A DNA stretch of 64,000 bases from CAYNHF01 sp964397045 (GTDB lineage Bacteria; Actinomycetota; Acidimicrobiia; Spongiisociales; UBA5794): contig CAYNHF010000003.1 in NCBI GenBank assembly GCA_964397045.1, forward strand, positions 62,001 to 126,000, written 5' to 3'. The notes under the pieces are model-generated. The model was not told the origin of the DNA. It saw nothing but the letters and a program-made list of their open reading frames with translations, and made no database searches. Below are positions 34,199 through 43,070 of the stretch, in pieces. Position numbers and translations under genes: made by a program. Position 1 is the first letter of the stretch. Each line of letters starts with the position of its first letter.

Positions 34199-35172
34199 AC
34201 GACCTCGGGTTTATCGCCCCGCTGCGACTCGTGTTGCTGGTGCTGCCTATCGCACTCGCCATCTCCTACCTGGTGGTTGCGGCGCGGCGGCGGCGGTACG
34301 CGCTGCGTTTCACCACGCTCGACTTGCTGGACGAAGTTGCCCCCGACCGGCCCGGCTGGCGGCGGCATGTGACGGCGATCGGGCTGCTGGTCGCCATCGT
34401 CGTAGCAGCCATTGCGTTTGCTCGTCCCGTCGTCGCCGGCGAGACCACCGAAGCCCGCCAGCTTGTGGTGCTCGCCATCGACACCTCGATCTCGATGGAA
34501 GCGCAGGATGTTGCGCCGTCTCGGACGGACGCGGCCCGCGAAGCCGCCGGTGCCTTCCTCGACACCGTGCCTGAGGGTGTTGCCGTGGGTGTCGTGGGTT
34601 TCGACGGGCGAGCGCGGCTGCTGATCTCACCTACGACCAGGCTCGATGCGGTGCGTCGCACCATCGATCGTGCCCACGACCTCGGCGAAGGCACGGCCAT
34701 CGGTGAGGCAGTGTTCCTCGCGCTCGACGCCATCGACGACGCGGCGGTGCGGGCTGAGAACGACGAGGCGGAGGGCGGCGAGCCCGTAGGTACCGTCGTG
34801 TTGCTCTCGGACGGGGACACCACCGCAGGCCGCTCGAACGACGAAGCCGCGTCCGAGGCTAGGGCCCGCAGGGTCCCGGTACACACGATCGCGTTCGGAA
34901 CCGACGAAGGATTCATCGAGGATCCGCTCGGGGGCCGGATTCCGGTACCCGTCAACCGGCAGGCGCTCGAACAGCTGGCGCATCAGACGGATGGCAGGTC
35001 GCTCACTGCGGTGACCGCGGATCAGCTCAACCAGATCTACGAGGACCTGGGCCGAAGTGTCCAGGTCGAGGTGGCACGTACCGAGGTCACCGACTGGTTC
35101 ATCGGTGCCGCGTTGATGATCCTCGTGCTTGCCGGCATCGCTTCCCTGGCTTGGTTCGGTCGCCTGCCCTGA
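34195..35172 (+). CDS. VWA-domain membrane protein (BatA-like)
   Basis: 325 residues. Two N-terminal transmembrane segments (about 8-24 and 57-76) precede a VWA domain whose metal site DTSISM and downstream TVVLLSDGDTTAGR are intact, so a MIDAS metal could bind. A third membrane segment lies near the C-terminus (MILVLAGIASLAWF). This is the BatA topology. It completes the MoxR-DUF58-VWA module and is the last gene of the operon. Confidence 0.92.
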   Translation: MNDLGFIAPLRLVLLVLPIALAISYLVVAARRRRYALRFTTLDLLDEVAPDRPGWRRHVTAIGLLVAIVVAAIAFARPVVAGETTEARQLVVLAIDTSISMEAQDVAPSRTDAAREAAGAFLDTVPEGVAVGVVGFDGRARLLISPTTRLDAVRRTIDRAHDLGEGTAIGEAVFLALDAIDDAAVRAENDEAEGGEPVGTVVLLSDGDTTAGRSNDEAASEARARRVPVHTIAFGTDEGFIEDPLGGRIPVPVNRQALEQLAHQTDGRSLTAVTADQLNQIYEDLGRSVQVEVARTEVTDWFIGAALMILVLAGIASLAWFGRLP

Positions 35173-35262
35173 GACCTCGATAGGACATCACCTGCAGACA
35201 GGGCGCTTCGTCCCTAGGCAATTGGCAGGGTGGGGTGGACAATGTCGGCAGTGAGGTGATGG

Positions 35263-35601
35263 ATGCCCCAAGCGGTTTCGACCAAAAGCGCGTCACATTG
35301 GCTGGTCCCGTCGACACTTCCGGGGAGGTGGTCGGCGGGCCTACTGGCAGCGTCGCTGCTGTGCTTCGTCTTCTTCTTCGTCCTCGTCATGTCGGGGCAG
35401 CGTGGTGGTGACACCTTCTTCAGCAATCTCTGGCTGTCAGGCACGATCCTCCCGGCTGCAGGGCTGGCGATTGCGGCAGGCGCGGTCGGATTGGCGGCTG
35501 CAGTTCGAGACGGCGAGCGCTCTTTCGTGGTCGGGATCGCCATCATCTATGGATTCCTGGTACTCATGTTCACGGTGGGAGAGATCGCGTTTCCTCACTG
35601 A
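35263..35601 (+). CDS. Small integral membrane protein
   Basis: 112 residues with three hydrophobic segments after a short polar N-terminus (LLAASLLCFVFFFVLVM, a central GTILPAAGLAIAAG and a final FVVGIAIIYGFLVLMF). I do not recognise a named family. A weak GAGGTG precedes the ATG. It lies 90 bp after the VWA gene on the same strand and could be cotranscribed. Composition and codon use look coding. Confidence 0.6.
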   Translation: MPQAVSTKSASHWLVPSTLPGRWSAGLLAASLLCFVFFFVLVMSGQRGGDTFFSNLWLSGTILPAAGLAIAAGAVGLAAAVRDGERSFVVGIAIIYGFLVLMFTVGEIAFPH

Positions 35602-35664
35602 GGCGGCCCAGCCGAGGTCCGGGCGGGGGTGTTGCGAGGTCGCCCGGTTGTCGCCTGACATTGT

Positions 35665-36249
35665 TCAGACCTCGATCCCGAACACCGCACGCGCCACGAC
35701 GCCGATGAAGTAGCCCGCGAGGCCGGCGGCTGAGGCGAGGAGCAGCATTTCGAGCCCGGATCGAATCTGCGCCTGGTGGCTCAATGCGGCCTTGCCGACG
35801 CCGAGGAGGAACAGGGTCAGCGCAGTCAGACAGATGGCCAGGAAGAGGGCGGTCCCCTGACCGAAGCCGAACGCGAAGGGGAGCAGCGGGACCGTTGCTC
35901 CCACCGCATACGCCCCCGCCATTACCACAGCGTCGCGCTGTGGCGAGTCGGAGGCAGCCGAAGTCGCGGGCTCGGGCGGAGATTCGGTCGTTCTTGCGGT
36001 GGCAGCAGCGACGTCCCGTTCGGCCTTGGAGGAGAGATAGGTCCCCATCGACATCGAGAGCACGCCGGCAATGGCGTTGATGGCGGCAGCCACGATGATG
36101 ATCTGGCTGGAAAGCGCGGCTCCGACCATGCCGGCGATGAGGGTCATGTTCTGGACGACACCGTCCTCGACCCCGAACACCACCTCGCGGATCGACTCTG
36201 CTCCGAGCGACGATTGGTGGAGCGCAGAAGGGCGGAATAGCGAATGCAT
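35665..36249 (-). CDS. VIT1/CCC1-family transporter
   Basis: 194 residues with the family start ESIREVVFGVEDGVVQNM, five hydrophobic segments and the conserved SMSMGTYLSSKAERD loop. Family members export Fe(II) or Mn(II) from the cytoplasm (or into vacuoles in eukaryotes). The cytoplasmic metal-binding loop is much shorter here than in plant VIT1 and rich in Ala/Thr/Pro, so metal transport is the family expectation only. Confidence 0.85.
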   Translation of the reverse strand: MHSLFRPSALHQSSLGAESIREVVFGVEDGVVQNMTLIAGMVGAALSSQIIIVAAAINAIAGVLSMSMGTYLSSKAERDVAAATARTTESPPEPATSAASDSPQRDAVVMAGAYAVGATVPLLPFAFGFGQGTALFLAICLTALTLFLLGVGKAALSHQAQIRSGLEMLLLASAAGLAGYFIGVVARAVFGIEV

Positions 36250-36326
36250 GACCGCAGGGTGATGCCTTTCGTTCGTACGCGATACGGGCGAAAGGTCCTG
36301 AATTAGAGGTCGAACGGACCTGCCCG

Positions 36327-36680
36327 CTAGCTGCCTTCCTCGGCGTAGGCAACGGCACAGGCCTCCTTGCCGGCGTCCTGCTCGAGGTAGTCGGCATAGA
36401 GGGAGTCGATCAGGGCGTCGGGATCTTCAGCGTTGCGAGCTCGCAGGTCTTCGCTGATCTCGATGTTGCGGTCCGTCAGAACCGGCTCGCCGTTGGAGTC
36501 CAGCCCGTCGCCCGCAGACTCGTAGTAGCTGAAGACGTAGTCCACCAGCCCCATATCGTCTGCCGCGTCGAGCACGATGTCGGGATTCTCCTCGCACCAC
36601 GCGGTCTCGGCGGAGTCCCCGCCACCACACGCGGCGGCTACGAGGCCGAGGGCGATGATCGTGGCGATGAGCAGGCGCAT
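36327..36680 (-). CDS. Small lipoprotein of unknown function
   Basis: 117 residues. The signal peptide ends in a lipobox LVAAAC (Cys18), followed by GGGDS. The mature protein is strongly acidic and helical, with two further Cys residues (in AWCEENP and EACAVAY) that could form one disulfide. The family is not recognised. It stands alone, about 75 bp before the VIT1-like gene start on the same strand. Confidence 0.7.
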   Translation of the reverse strand: MRLLIATIIALGLVAAACGGGDSAETAWCEENPDIVLDAADDMGLVDYVFSYYESAGDGLDSNGEPVLTDRNIEISEDLRARNAEDPDALIDSLYADYLEQDAGKEACAVAYAEEGS

Positions 36681-36871
36681 GCCGCAACTCTATCCGCTTG
36701 GAGCAGCGTCCGGCGTGATGCCCTGCTCAGCAGTGCAGCCGACTTTGGGCCGATCTCAACGGACAGTCGAGTGCCTCGACCCTGTGGTTTCGGCGCACAT
36801 GTGGCCTTCGGCCTCCAGCGGGGACGCCCTGAGCCGATGAAGCTCGCGATTGGACGGAGAAGAGGTCGGCG

Positions 36872-37678
36872 ATGGCGTGCGGACGACGTCTCTGGATTGT
36901 CCTGCCGTTGCTGCTCACTGTGGCCATGACCGGTGCTGGATGTGGCGACGACGGTCAGGAGCAGCGCGGCCCGAGTGGCTCCGTCGGACCGGTTGGGCCG
37001 ATCGGGCCGGTTGGTGATGACCAAGGAATTCCGGGCTCCGGAACCATCGTGATCGTCACTCCCGACGTCTCTGGCTTTGATCAGGTTGTCTTCAAGAGCG
37101 AGGGTGCGGTCACCGTCACCGAGGGATCGGATGAGTCGCTCGAGATCGAGACGGACGACAATCTCGTGGAGTACCTGGAGTCCGCTGAAGTCGACGGAGT
37201 ACTCGAGATCACGACCCGGGACGGGGTCGACATCGCGCCCACTCAGCCGCCTGCGTACCGGATCGTCATGCCTCACGTGGCTGGAATCGATCTTGCCGGA
37301 GCTGGGTCAATCACAATGGATGGCGTCGACACCGCGAGCTTCTCGGTCGGTCTGAGCGGAGCGGGCGAGGTGAAGGTGCGCGCCGTCCAGGTCACTGAAC
37401 TCACAGTTGATTTGCAGGGCGTTGGATCGGTCACTCTGACGGGGATCGCGGACCGTGCCGACGTCGCGGTCGGGGGAGTGGTCGTCTTTGACGGGTCGGA
37501 CCTGCTGCTTCGCGACGCCACGGTCGCTGCTTCGGGGACGGGTCACGCAACCGTGTGGGTTACAGAGAATCTGGATGCTGAAGCATCGGACTCCGCCGAG
37601 ATCACCTACTACGGCCAGCCGTCGGTGACCACCGCGACGTCGGAGCTGGGGACGGTGATGCCGCTCGGTGACAAGTAG
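36872..37678 (+). CDS. GIN-domain (DUF2807) lipoprotein with collagen-like segment
   Basis: 268 residues. The signal peptide ends in a lipobox-like TGAGC (about Cys24). A short collagen-like stretch of Gly-Pro-x triplets follows (GSVGPVGPIGPVGDD). The rest is a beta-helical GIN domain with the periodic motif IDLAGAGSITMDG, VGLSGAGEVKV, VDLQGVGSVTLTG. GIN domains are putative adhesin or auto-transporter-like beta solenoids, usually surface exposed. The collagen-like linker before it is unusual. Confidence 0.8.
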   Translation: MACGRRLWIVLPLLLTVAMTGAGCGDDGQEQRGPSGSVGPVGPIGPVGDDQGIPGSGTIVIVTPDVSGFDQVVFKSEGAVTVTEGSDESLEIETDDNLVEYLESAEVDGVLEITTRDGVDIAPTQPPAYRIVMPHVAGIDLAGAGSITMDGVDTASFSVGLSGAGEVKVRAVQVTELTVDLQGVGSVTLTGIADRADVAVGGVVVFDGSDLLLRDATVAASGTGHATVWVTENLDAEASDSAEITYYGQPSVTTATSELGTVMPLGDK

Positions 37679-37738
37679 CCCTCTCGGCTGCACGCGCTCG
37701 AGTTCAGGAGGTGATCGCAAGATTGTCTGTCGCCCAGA

Positions 37739-39022
37739 GTGACGTGTCTCCTCGCCGTTTCGCTCGTCCTGGTGGCGGCGTGCGGTGGTGGCTCAGGCGC
37801 CGGAACCGACACATCCGCGACCGTTCCATCCGAATCGGTGGCGATCGGCGCCGCCACCGAAGACGCGGCGGAGTTGGGCTCGATCGAGGAGCAGATCCAG
37901 GCGCTGATGTCCTCCGGTGACCTCCCCTCGCTGGCCGCGGCGACCGTGGTTGATGACGACATCGCCTGGGCCGAGGCGTTTGGTGAGCAGCAGGACGTGA
38001 GGACTGCCTACATGATCGGGTCGATCGAGAAGGTCTTCGTTGCCATGGCAGTGTTGCAGCTTGTCGAGGAGGGATTGGTCGATCTCAACATCGATGTCGG
38101 CGAGTAGCCGTTCGATGTGCGGAACCCGGCGTTTCCGGATACTCCGGTGACGCTCGAATTGTTGCTGCGCACCAGGCGGGCCTGATCGTCGACTTCCCCG
38201 ACTCCGCTTACTACGACGATGACGAGGCGGCATTGCAGTGGGCCGTTGAACAGCTCGACATGGACCTGAGTGAGTCGCCGTATCTCGACTCCCGCCCCTC
38301 GCGTGCGGAGTACGTGGAGAGCTACTTCGGGTCCGACGGAGCGAACAGTGGCGCCGACCTCTGGATCGGCCGGCCAGGGGCCAAGATGCAGTATTCGAAC
38401 CTCGGTGTGCACTACCTGGCGACGTACATCGTGGAGGTAGTCAGCGGACGGTCGTTTCCATCGTATGTCGAGGAGCATTTCCTACAGCCCTTGGGTCTGA
38501 CGGACTCCAGCTTCGAGGCGAGTGCGTATGCCGCGAGCCAGCTCGCTATCCCGTATGCCCGCATCGACGGCGAGAAACCTGGCAATGCCTGCTACGGGAA
38601 TGCGTGGGTCAGGGCGCCTGCGGATGACGGCTCCGGATCTTGCCGTGTTCCTCGCCACACACATGAACGGTGGAGTGGCAGCGGGGACTCGCATCCTCAG
38701 CGAAGAGTCGATCGCGTTGATGCACTCCAAGCACGTGAACCTTTTTGGCGACGACTGGGGCCGGCTCCCGTTTCGGGGAGAAGGCCTGGGCTGGTGGCTG
38801 TGGACTGATGGCCGCAGCGGCCATGGCGGTAGCACGCCCGGCTACTCGGTCAAGATGGTGATGCAGGAAACCGATGCCGGAAGAGTCGGAGTTGTCGTCA
38901 TGCTGAACCGGGGATGCAGTCTCAGCTGCGATGAGGGGTGGTCCAACTCACACGTCGTGGCGCTGCGCGAACTCCTCCTCGACCACGCGGCAGACCTCCA
39001 GGCCGCTACTGCACCTGGCTGA
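37739..39022 (+). pseudogene. Broken beta-lactamase-family serine hydrolase, lipoprotein
   Basis: The gene can be read only across three segments. 37739-38165 starts with a lipoprotein signal (LVLVAAC), has the SxxK motif in GSIEKVF, and contains an in-frame TAG at 38105-38107. About 38170-38605 is in the next frame, starting HQAGLIVDFP, with the YxN motif in MQYSNLGV. About 38605-39022 is back in the first frame, with MTAPDLAVFL and the HGG motif in GHGGSTPGY. All three catalytic motifs of class C/penicillin-binding-like hydrolases are intact, so decay is recent or the breaks are sequencing errors. The GTG at 37739 is a provisional start. AGGAGGTGAT lies at 37707-37716. Confidence 0.75.
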
Positions 39023-39221
39023 CGGAATTGCCCGGTCCCCGCAGCATGCGTGTCGGCAGCCTCAGTAGCTCTCCCAGCAGGTCGAAGATCGAGGTCACCG
39101 TGATGCCCACCAGGCGGAACGGCAGGCTGACGATCCAGACGATGGGGTATAGGAGCAGGGCGAGGACGGCTACCGGCCACGCCACGATGAAGAGGATGAG
39201 CCACAAGATGATGGTCAACAT
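39006..39221 (-). CDS. Small membrane protein
   Basis: 71 residues with one or two long hydrophobic stretches (TIILWLILFIVAWPVAVLAL and PIVWIVSLPFRLVGI) and an Arg-rich C-terminus. The ATG at 39221 has GGAAAG about 9 bases upstream; the longer open frame to 39284 adds a non-hydrophobic, unlikely N-terminus. The family is not recognised. Its end overlaps the 3' end of the broken beta-lactamase gene by 17 bp. Confidence 0.55.
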   Translation of the reverse strand: MLTIILWLILFIVAWPVAVLALLLYPIVWIVSLPFRLVGITVTSIFDLLGELLRLPTRMLRGPGNSVSQVQ

Positions 39222-39368
39222 GGGTGTCACTTTCCGCGAGCTGATTCTCCCTCGAGTATCAGCAAGACCCGCCGCGAAGACCATCAGGTATCACCCTTGA
39301 ACTTCCCTGAGAACCCCTAATCCCGCAGGCTCCTGGAAGACGGGTCGAGCCGGCAGCCTCGACGCTGA

Positions 39369-39623
39369 CTACCCGAAGAGCTCCGCTCCCAGCTGGGCCA
39401 GTCCCGCGGCGGCGCACAGCAGCCCGACGAATCGCACCAGGAAGGATGTCGACGCCAGTTCGTGGGCGAAACGATCGGATCGGACCACGTTGTGGGCTCG
39501 CGCAAAACGTCGGGTGAGATTGAGACCGTCGGAGGCAGCGACGGCTCCGATCACCACGAGGGCGATGCCGAAGATTACGGCGGCCACGGCAGCTCCTTCT
39601 CCATCACGTCCATTGTCGCGCAT
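39369..39623 (-). CDS. Small membrane protein
   Basis: 84 residues: a polar N-terminus, a hydrophobic segment (AAVIFGIALVVIGAVAA), a polar loop and a second hydrophobic segment (FLVRFVGLLCAAAGLAQL). The ATG at 39623 gives a natural N-terminus; the much longer open frame upstream is compositionally unlike protein. No family recognised, and nothing in its neighbours suggests a role. Confidence 0.5.
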   Translation of the reverse strand: MRDNGRDGEGAAVAAVIFGIALVVIGAVAASDGLNLTRRFARAHNVVRSDRFAHELASTSFLVRFVGLLCAAAGLAQLGAELFG

Positions 39624-39990
39624 CGGCTCGGACTCGCGAAGGGTCTGATGCATGCTCTGGTGGTTCGGGTCAGCTGCCGCAGCCGGGTGACCCAGGCCGG
39701 GTCGGCGACCCACGGCAGGGCCGCCGCGGGGCCGGTTGATGAACATGCCGGACCCGGCGTGGCGGGTGGTGGATTCGAGGTCGGGCGCAACGCAGCGCCC
39801 TTCTCGTTTCCGGTCGCACTCCTCGCGATCACGACGGCGTCGCCCAGGCGTCATCTGATCCGTGCACAGGCGCCGGAGGGCGTGGCAGGTTTTTGGGTAT
39901 GGAGGGTTGAGCAATAGACTCCGAGTGGACTCGGTGAGCGCTTCTCTCCGATGTTCGCGAACCAACGAATCCATCAGGAGGAATCCGTCG
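39624..39990. promoter_or_regulatory. Promoter/operator region of the maltose-type ABC operon
   Basis: About 365 bp without a credible gene. Two perfect dyads lie near its end: CCGAGT-GG-ACTCGG at 39921-39934 and GTTCGCGAAC at 39953-39962. AGGAGGAAT at 39977-39985 is the ribosome-binding site of the binding-protein gene. Sugar ABC operons are commonly controlled by LacI-type repressors that bind short GC-centred palindromes, so either dyad is a candidate operator. I could not pick a firm -35/-10 pair. Confidence 0.45.
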
Positions 39991-41310
39991 ATGAAACGTC
40001 GACCCTTTGTCTTGGTCGTGCTCGTCCTTGCTTTCGCTCTCGTTGCCGCCGCGTGCGGTGATGATGACTCGGGGGATACGACGACTACGGCCGCAGCAGC
40101 AGCCACTACAACGACGACTACCGCAGCTCCGACGACGACAACAACAGCAGCTCCTACCACCACGACGGCGGGCGAGCCTATCGTCCTCACAGTCTGGGCA
40201 GACGACAAGAAGGCTCCGGTGCTCGAGGAACTTGCGCCGGCAGTGCTCGAGGCAACCGGCGTCACACTCGAAGTGACCCAGTTCAACTTCGACGACCTGC
40301 GTGAGCAGGTGGCCCAGGCGGCTCCGGCCGGTGAGGGCCCGGACATCTTCGTGGGTGCCCACGACTGGACGGGTCAGTTCGCCGCAGACGGGATCTCGGC
40401 TCCGATCGACCTCGGTGGCCGTGATGGAGAATTCGTCGATTCAGCGCTGGTGGCGTTCAACTATGCCGGCGACCTGTACGCCGTACCGTATTCGGTGGAG
40501 GCGATTGCGCTCTTCTACAACACCGAACTTTCGCCCGAGCCTCCGGCGACGTTCGCCGACCTCACTGCGACGTGTGATGGTCTCGGTGCGGACATCGACA
40601 ACTGCTTCGGCCTGGCCGGCGGTGCAGATGACGTCGGTGCGGCTGCCTACCACCACTACCCGTGGGTATCGGTCTTCGGCGGCTACATCTTCCAGTTCGA
40701 CATGGCCAACGGCTACAACCCGCAGGAAGTCGGCCTCGACTCCGAGGAGTCGATCGCGGGCATGACCGTGCTCGAGGGACTCATCACAGCGGGCTACATG
40801 GGCAACGTCACCCAGGACGATGCTGTGACCCAGTTCACCTCCTCCAAGGCACCGTTCTTCCTGAGCGGTTCTTGGCAGCTCAACAACCTGAACGAGTCCG
40901 GAGTGCCCTACGCCCTGACCACGATCCCGACGCTCGATGGGAGCACCCCTTCACCGTTCGTCGGTGCCAATGGGTTCTTCATCAACTCGTTCAGCGAGAA
41001 CGTCGGCCTCGCGCAGACGTTCTTGCTCGACTTCGTTGCGACTCCGGAGTTCATGGCAGCCATCTACGCGGCCGACCCGCGTAACCCGGCGTACATCGCC
41101 ACCGCCCAGGATGCCCTGGCAGGCGATGAGATCGCTCTGGCGTTCGCCGCGTCCGCGGCCACCGGGGTTCCGATGCCCAACATCCCCGAGATGGGAAGTG
41201 TCTGGGGACCGATGAGCGACCAGATCAACGGCATGCGCAACGGCAAGGTCGACGCCACAACGGCGATGACCGCCGCAGCCGAACAGGTGAGAGCAGCCGT
41301 CGGCGGCTGA
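39991..41310 (+). CDS. Maltose/oligosaccharide ABC transporter substrate-binding lipoprotein
   Basis: 439 residues. The lipoprotein signal ends in LVAAAC, then a long Thr/Ala/Pro linker (about 40 residues) and a cluster-B (MalE-like) solute-binding protein. Recognisable segments are LTVWADDKKAPVLEELAP, GPDIFVGAHDWTGQFAADG, YAVPYSVEAIALFYN and SSKAPFFLSGSWQL. It captures oligosaccharides outside the membrane for the two permeases encoded next. A strong hairpin separates it from them, which fits the higher expression binding proteins need. The ATG is fixed by AGGAGGAAT. Confidence 0.93.
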   Translation: MKRRPFVLVVLVLAFALVAAACGDDDSGDTTTTAAAAATTTTTTAAPTTTTTAAPTTTTAGEPIVLTVWADDKKAPVLEELAPAVLEATGVTLEVTQFNFDDLREQVAQAAPAGEGPDIFVGAHDWTGQFAADGISAPIDLGGRDGEFVDSALVAFNYAGDLYAVPYSVEAIALFYNTELSPEPPATFADLTATCDGLGADIDNCFGLAGGADDVGAAAYHHYPWVSVFGGYIFQFDMANGYNPQEVGLDSEESIAGMTVLEGLITAGYMGNVTQDDAVTQFTSSKAPFFLSGSWQLNNLNESGVPYALTTIPTLDGSTPSPFVGANGFFINSFSENVGLAQTFLLDFVATPEFMAAIYAADPRNPAYIATAQDALAGDEIALAFAASAATGVPMPNIPEMGSVWGPMSDQINGMRNGKVDATTAMTAAAEQVRAAVGG

Positions 41311-41345
41311 CGCACTCTCGTAGCTACTGCGGGCGAGGCCCGCAT

Positions 41346-41379
41346 GAGCGGGGAGGGACCATCTGGTCCCTCCCCGCTC
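41346..41379 (+). terminator. Perfect 15-bp hairpin between binding-protein and permease genes
   Basis: GAGCGGGGAGGGACC and GGTCCCTCCCCGCTC pair perfectly around an ATCT loop, 36 bp after the binding-protein stop and 45 bp before the permease start. There is no U-run. It may act as a partial terminator or as a 3' stabiliser of the binding-protein mRNA. Confidence 0.75.
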
Positions 41380-41423
41380 GCGTCTGGATTGCCCGGGAAG
41401 GCGCGGGGTAAGCTCCGGGTGCG

Positions 41424-43070
41424 ATGGCGGACCTCAGGACCGAACCGGTGAGCCAGACCGAGCCACCCCGGCGAGGTCGGTCCGAGCTTGGTTTGTGGTT
41501 CTGGCTGAAGCTGATCGGCCTGGCCCTCCTCGACGCGTTGGGCGTGTACGCCGCAATCGTGTTCATCGCCGAGGGTGACTGGTTGATCGCCCTCTTCCTG
41601 GTCGCCCTGCTTGGCTTCATCAACTGGGTGTACCTTTGGCCGCGCACCAGTGCGCTGCGCTGGATCACGCCGGGGGCCACCCTCACGCTGATCTTTCTGG
41701 TCCTCCCCATCATCTTCACCGCGTTCATCTCCCTGACGAACTGGCAGACGGGCAACGCCCTCACCAAGGATCAGTCCATCGACGTGTTGACGTCGCTGCC
41801 CTACGTCGACCCAGACGATCCGGGCCGGGTGCTCGATCTGCACGTGTATTCCGACCCCGCCGGAAACCTGCTGTTTGTGGTCATTGATCCACAAACCGGC
41901 GAGGTCGAGACAGGCCTTCCCCGCCTTCGCTCCGGTGAGCCGCGCGAGGACGCCATCATCGACCTCGGGGAATTCGAAGTCGTCGATGATGACGGTGACG
42001 GTATCCCGGAACGCATCGACGAGTTCACGATCGTGACCGGAGCACCCCTGTTCCAACTCGCCAACCGCCTGCAGGAGCTGACCTTGGACCTGCCAGATGG
42101 GGAAGCGATTCCGCTGGGCACCAAGACGGTACGCGTCGTCACCGAGAGCCAGCGCTACGTCTACGACGAGGATGCAGATGCGATGTTCGATCGGGCGCGC
42201 GGCGAGGCGTGCCCGGCCGAGGCTGAACTGGGCAAATTCGTCTGCGCAGACGGCTCGATCATCGAGCCCGGTTGGCGCATCGTTGTCGGCCTCGAGAACT
42301 ACGTCGACATCCTCACCGATGCTCGTATCCGGGGACCCCTGCTCCGTGTCTTCACGTGGAACGTGGTGTTTGCTCTCGGTTCGGTCATGCTCACGTTCGG
42401 CCTGGGGCTCGCCCTGGCCATCGCACTCGGACATCCCCGAGTCAAGGGCCAAGCGATCTACCGGTCGATCTTCATCCTGCCTTACGCGATCCCTGCCTTC
42501 CTCAGCATCCTCATCTGGCGTGGCCTTTTCAACAAGACGTTTGGCCAGATCAACAACCTGTTGAACACGCTGGGGATCCCAGACGTCCCATGGCTCAGCG
42601 ATCCGACCTGGGCGAAAGTGGCACTGTTGTTGGTGAACACCTGGCTCGGATTCACCTACATGTATCTGATTTCGACCGGAGCCCTCGTCGCCATCCCCGA
42701 AGACATCAAGGAGGCCGCCCGGGTCGATGGCGCCAACGGATGGCAGCTGTTTCGCAAGGTGACCTTCCCGTTGCTCATGGTTTCGCTGGCGCCGCTCCTG
42801 ATCGGATCCTTCGCCTTCAACTTCAACAACTTCGTTATCGTGGAGTTCCTCACGGCCGGGGGGCCGCCGATTCTCGACGCCGCCGTACCGGTGGGGGCGA
42901 CAGACATTCTGATCACATTCACGTTCGAGGTGGCCGTTTCCTCAGGCCGAGGGAACCAGTTCGCGGTCGGCGCCGCAATCACCATGCTCATCTTCTTCAT
43001 CCTCGTGATCATTTCCAGCATCAGCTTCCGTTTCACCAAGAGACTGGAGGACATCTATGGCGGAGAGTGA
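41424..43070 (+). CDS. MalF-type ABC transporter permease
   Basis: 548 residues. Three N-terminal hydrophobic segments are followed by a large extracytoplasmic loop of about 190 residues, equivalent to the P2 loop of E. coli MalF. Then comes the binding-protein-dependent permease core with the EAA loop EDIKEAARVDGANGWQLF, which contacts the ATPase. The loop contains a DDDGDGIPE stretch that could bind calcium. It works with the MalG-type permease, whose start overlaps its end by 14 bp. Confidence 0.92.
   Translation: MADLRTEPVSQTEPPRRGRSELGLWFWLKLIGLALLDALGVYAAIVFIAEGDWLIALFLVALLGFINWVYLWPRTSALRWITPGATLTLIFLVLPIIFTAFISLTNWQTGNALTKDQSIDVLTSLPYVDPDDPGRVLDLHVYSDPAGNLLFVVIDPQTGEVETGLPRLRSGEPREDAIIDLGEFEVVDDDGDGIPERIDEFTIVTGAPLFQLANRLQELTLDLPDGEAIPLGTKTVRVVTESQRYVYDEDADAMFDRARGEACPAEAELGKFVCADGSIIEPGWRIVVGLENYVDILTDARIRGPLLRVFTWNVVFALGSVMLTFGLGLALAIALGHPRVKGQAIYRSIFILPYAIPAFLSILIWRGLFNKTFGQINNLLNTLGIPDVPWLSDPTWAKVALLLVNTWLGFTYMYLISTGALVAIPEDIKEAARVDGANGWQLFRKVTFPLLMVSLAPLLIGSFAFNFNNFVIVEFLTAGGPPILDAAVPVGATDILITFTFEVAVSSGRGNQFAVGAAITMLIFFILVIISSISFRFTKRLEDIYGGE

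Noticed and set aside
41064..42452. 462-aa open frame on the minus strand
   Set aside because: Antisense to the sugar-binding and permease genes. Composition (Asp/Gln/Arg/His rich, no motif) is the usual shadow of high-GC codon bias.
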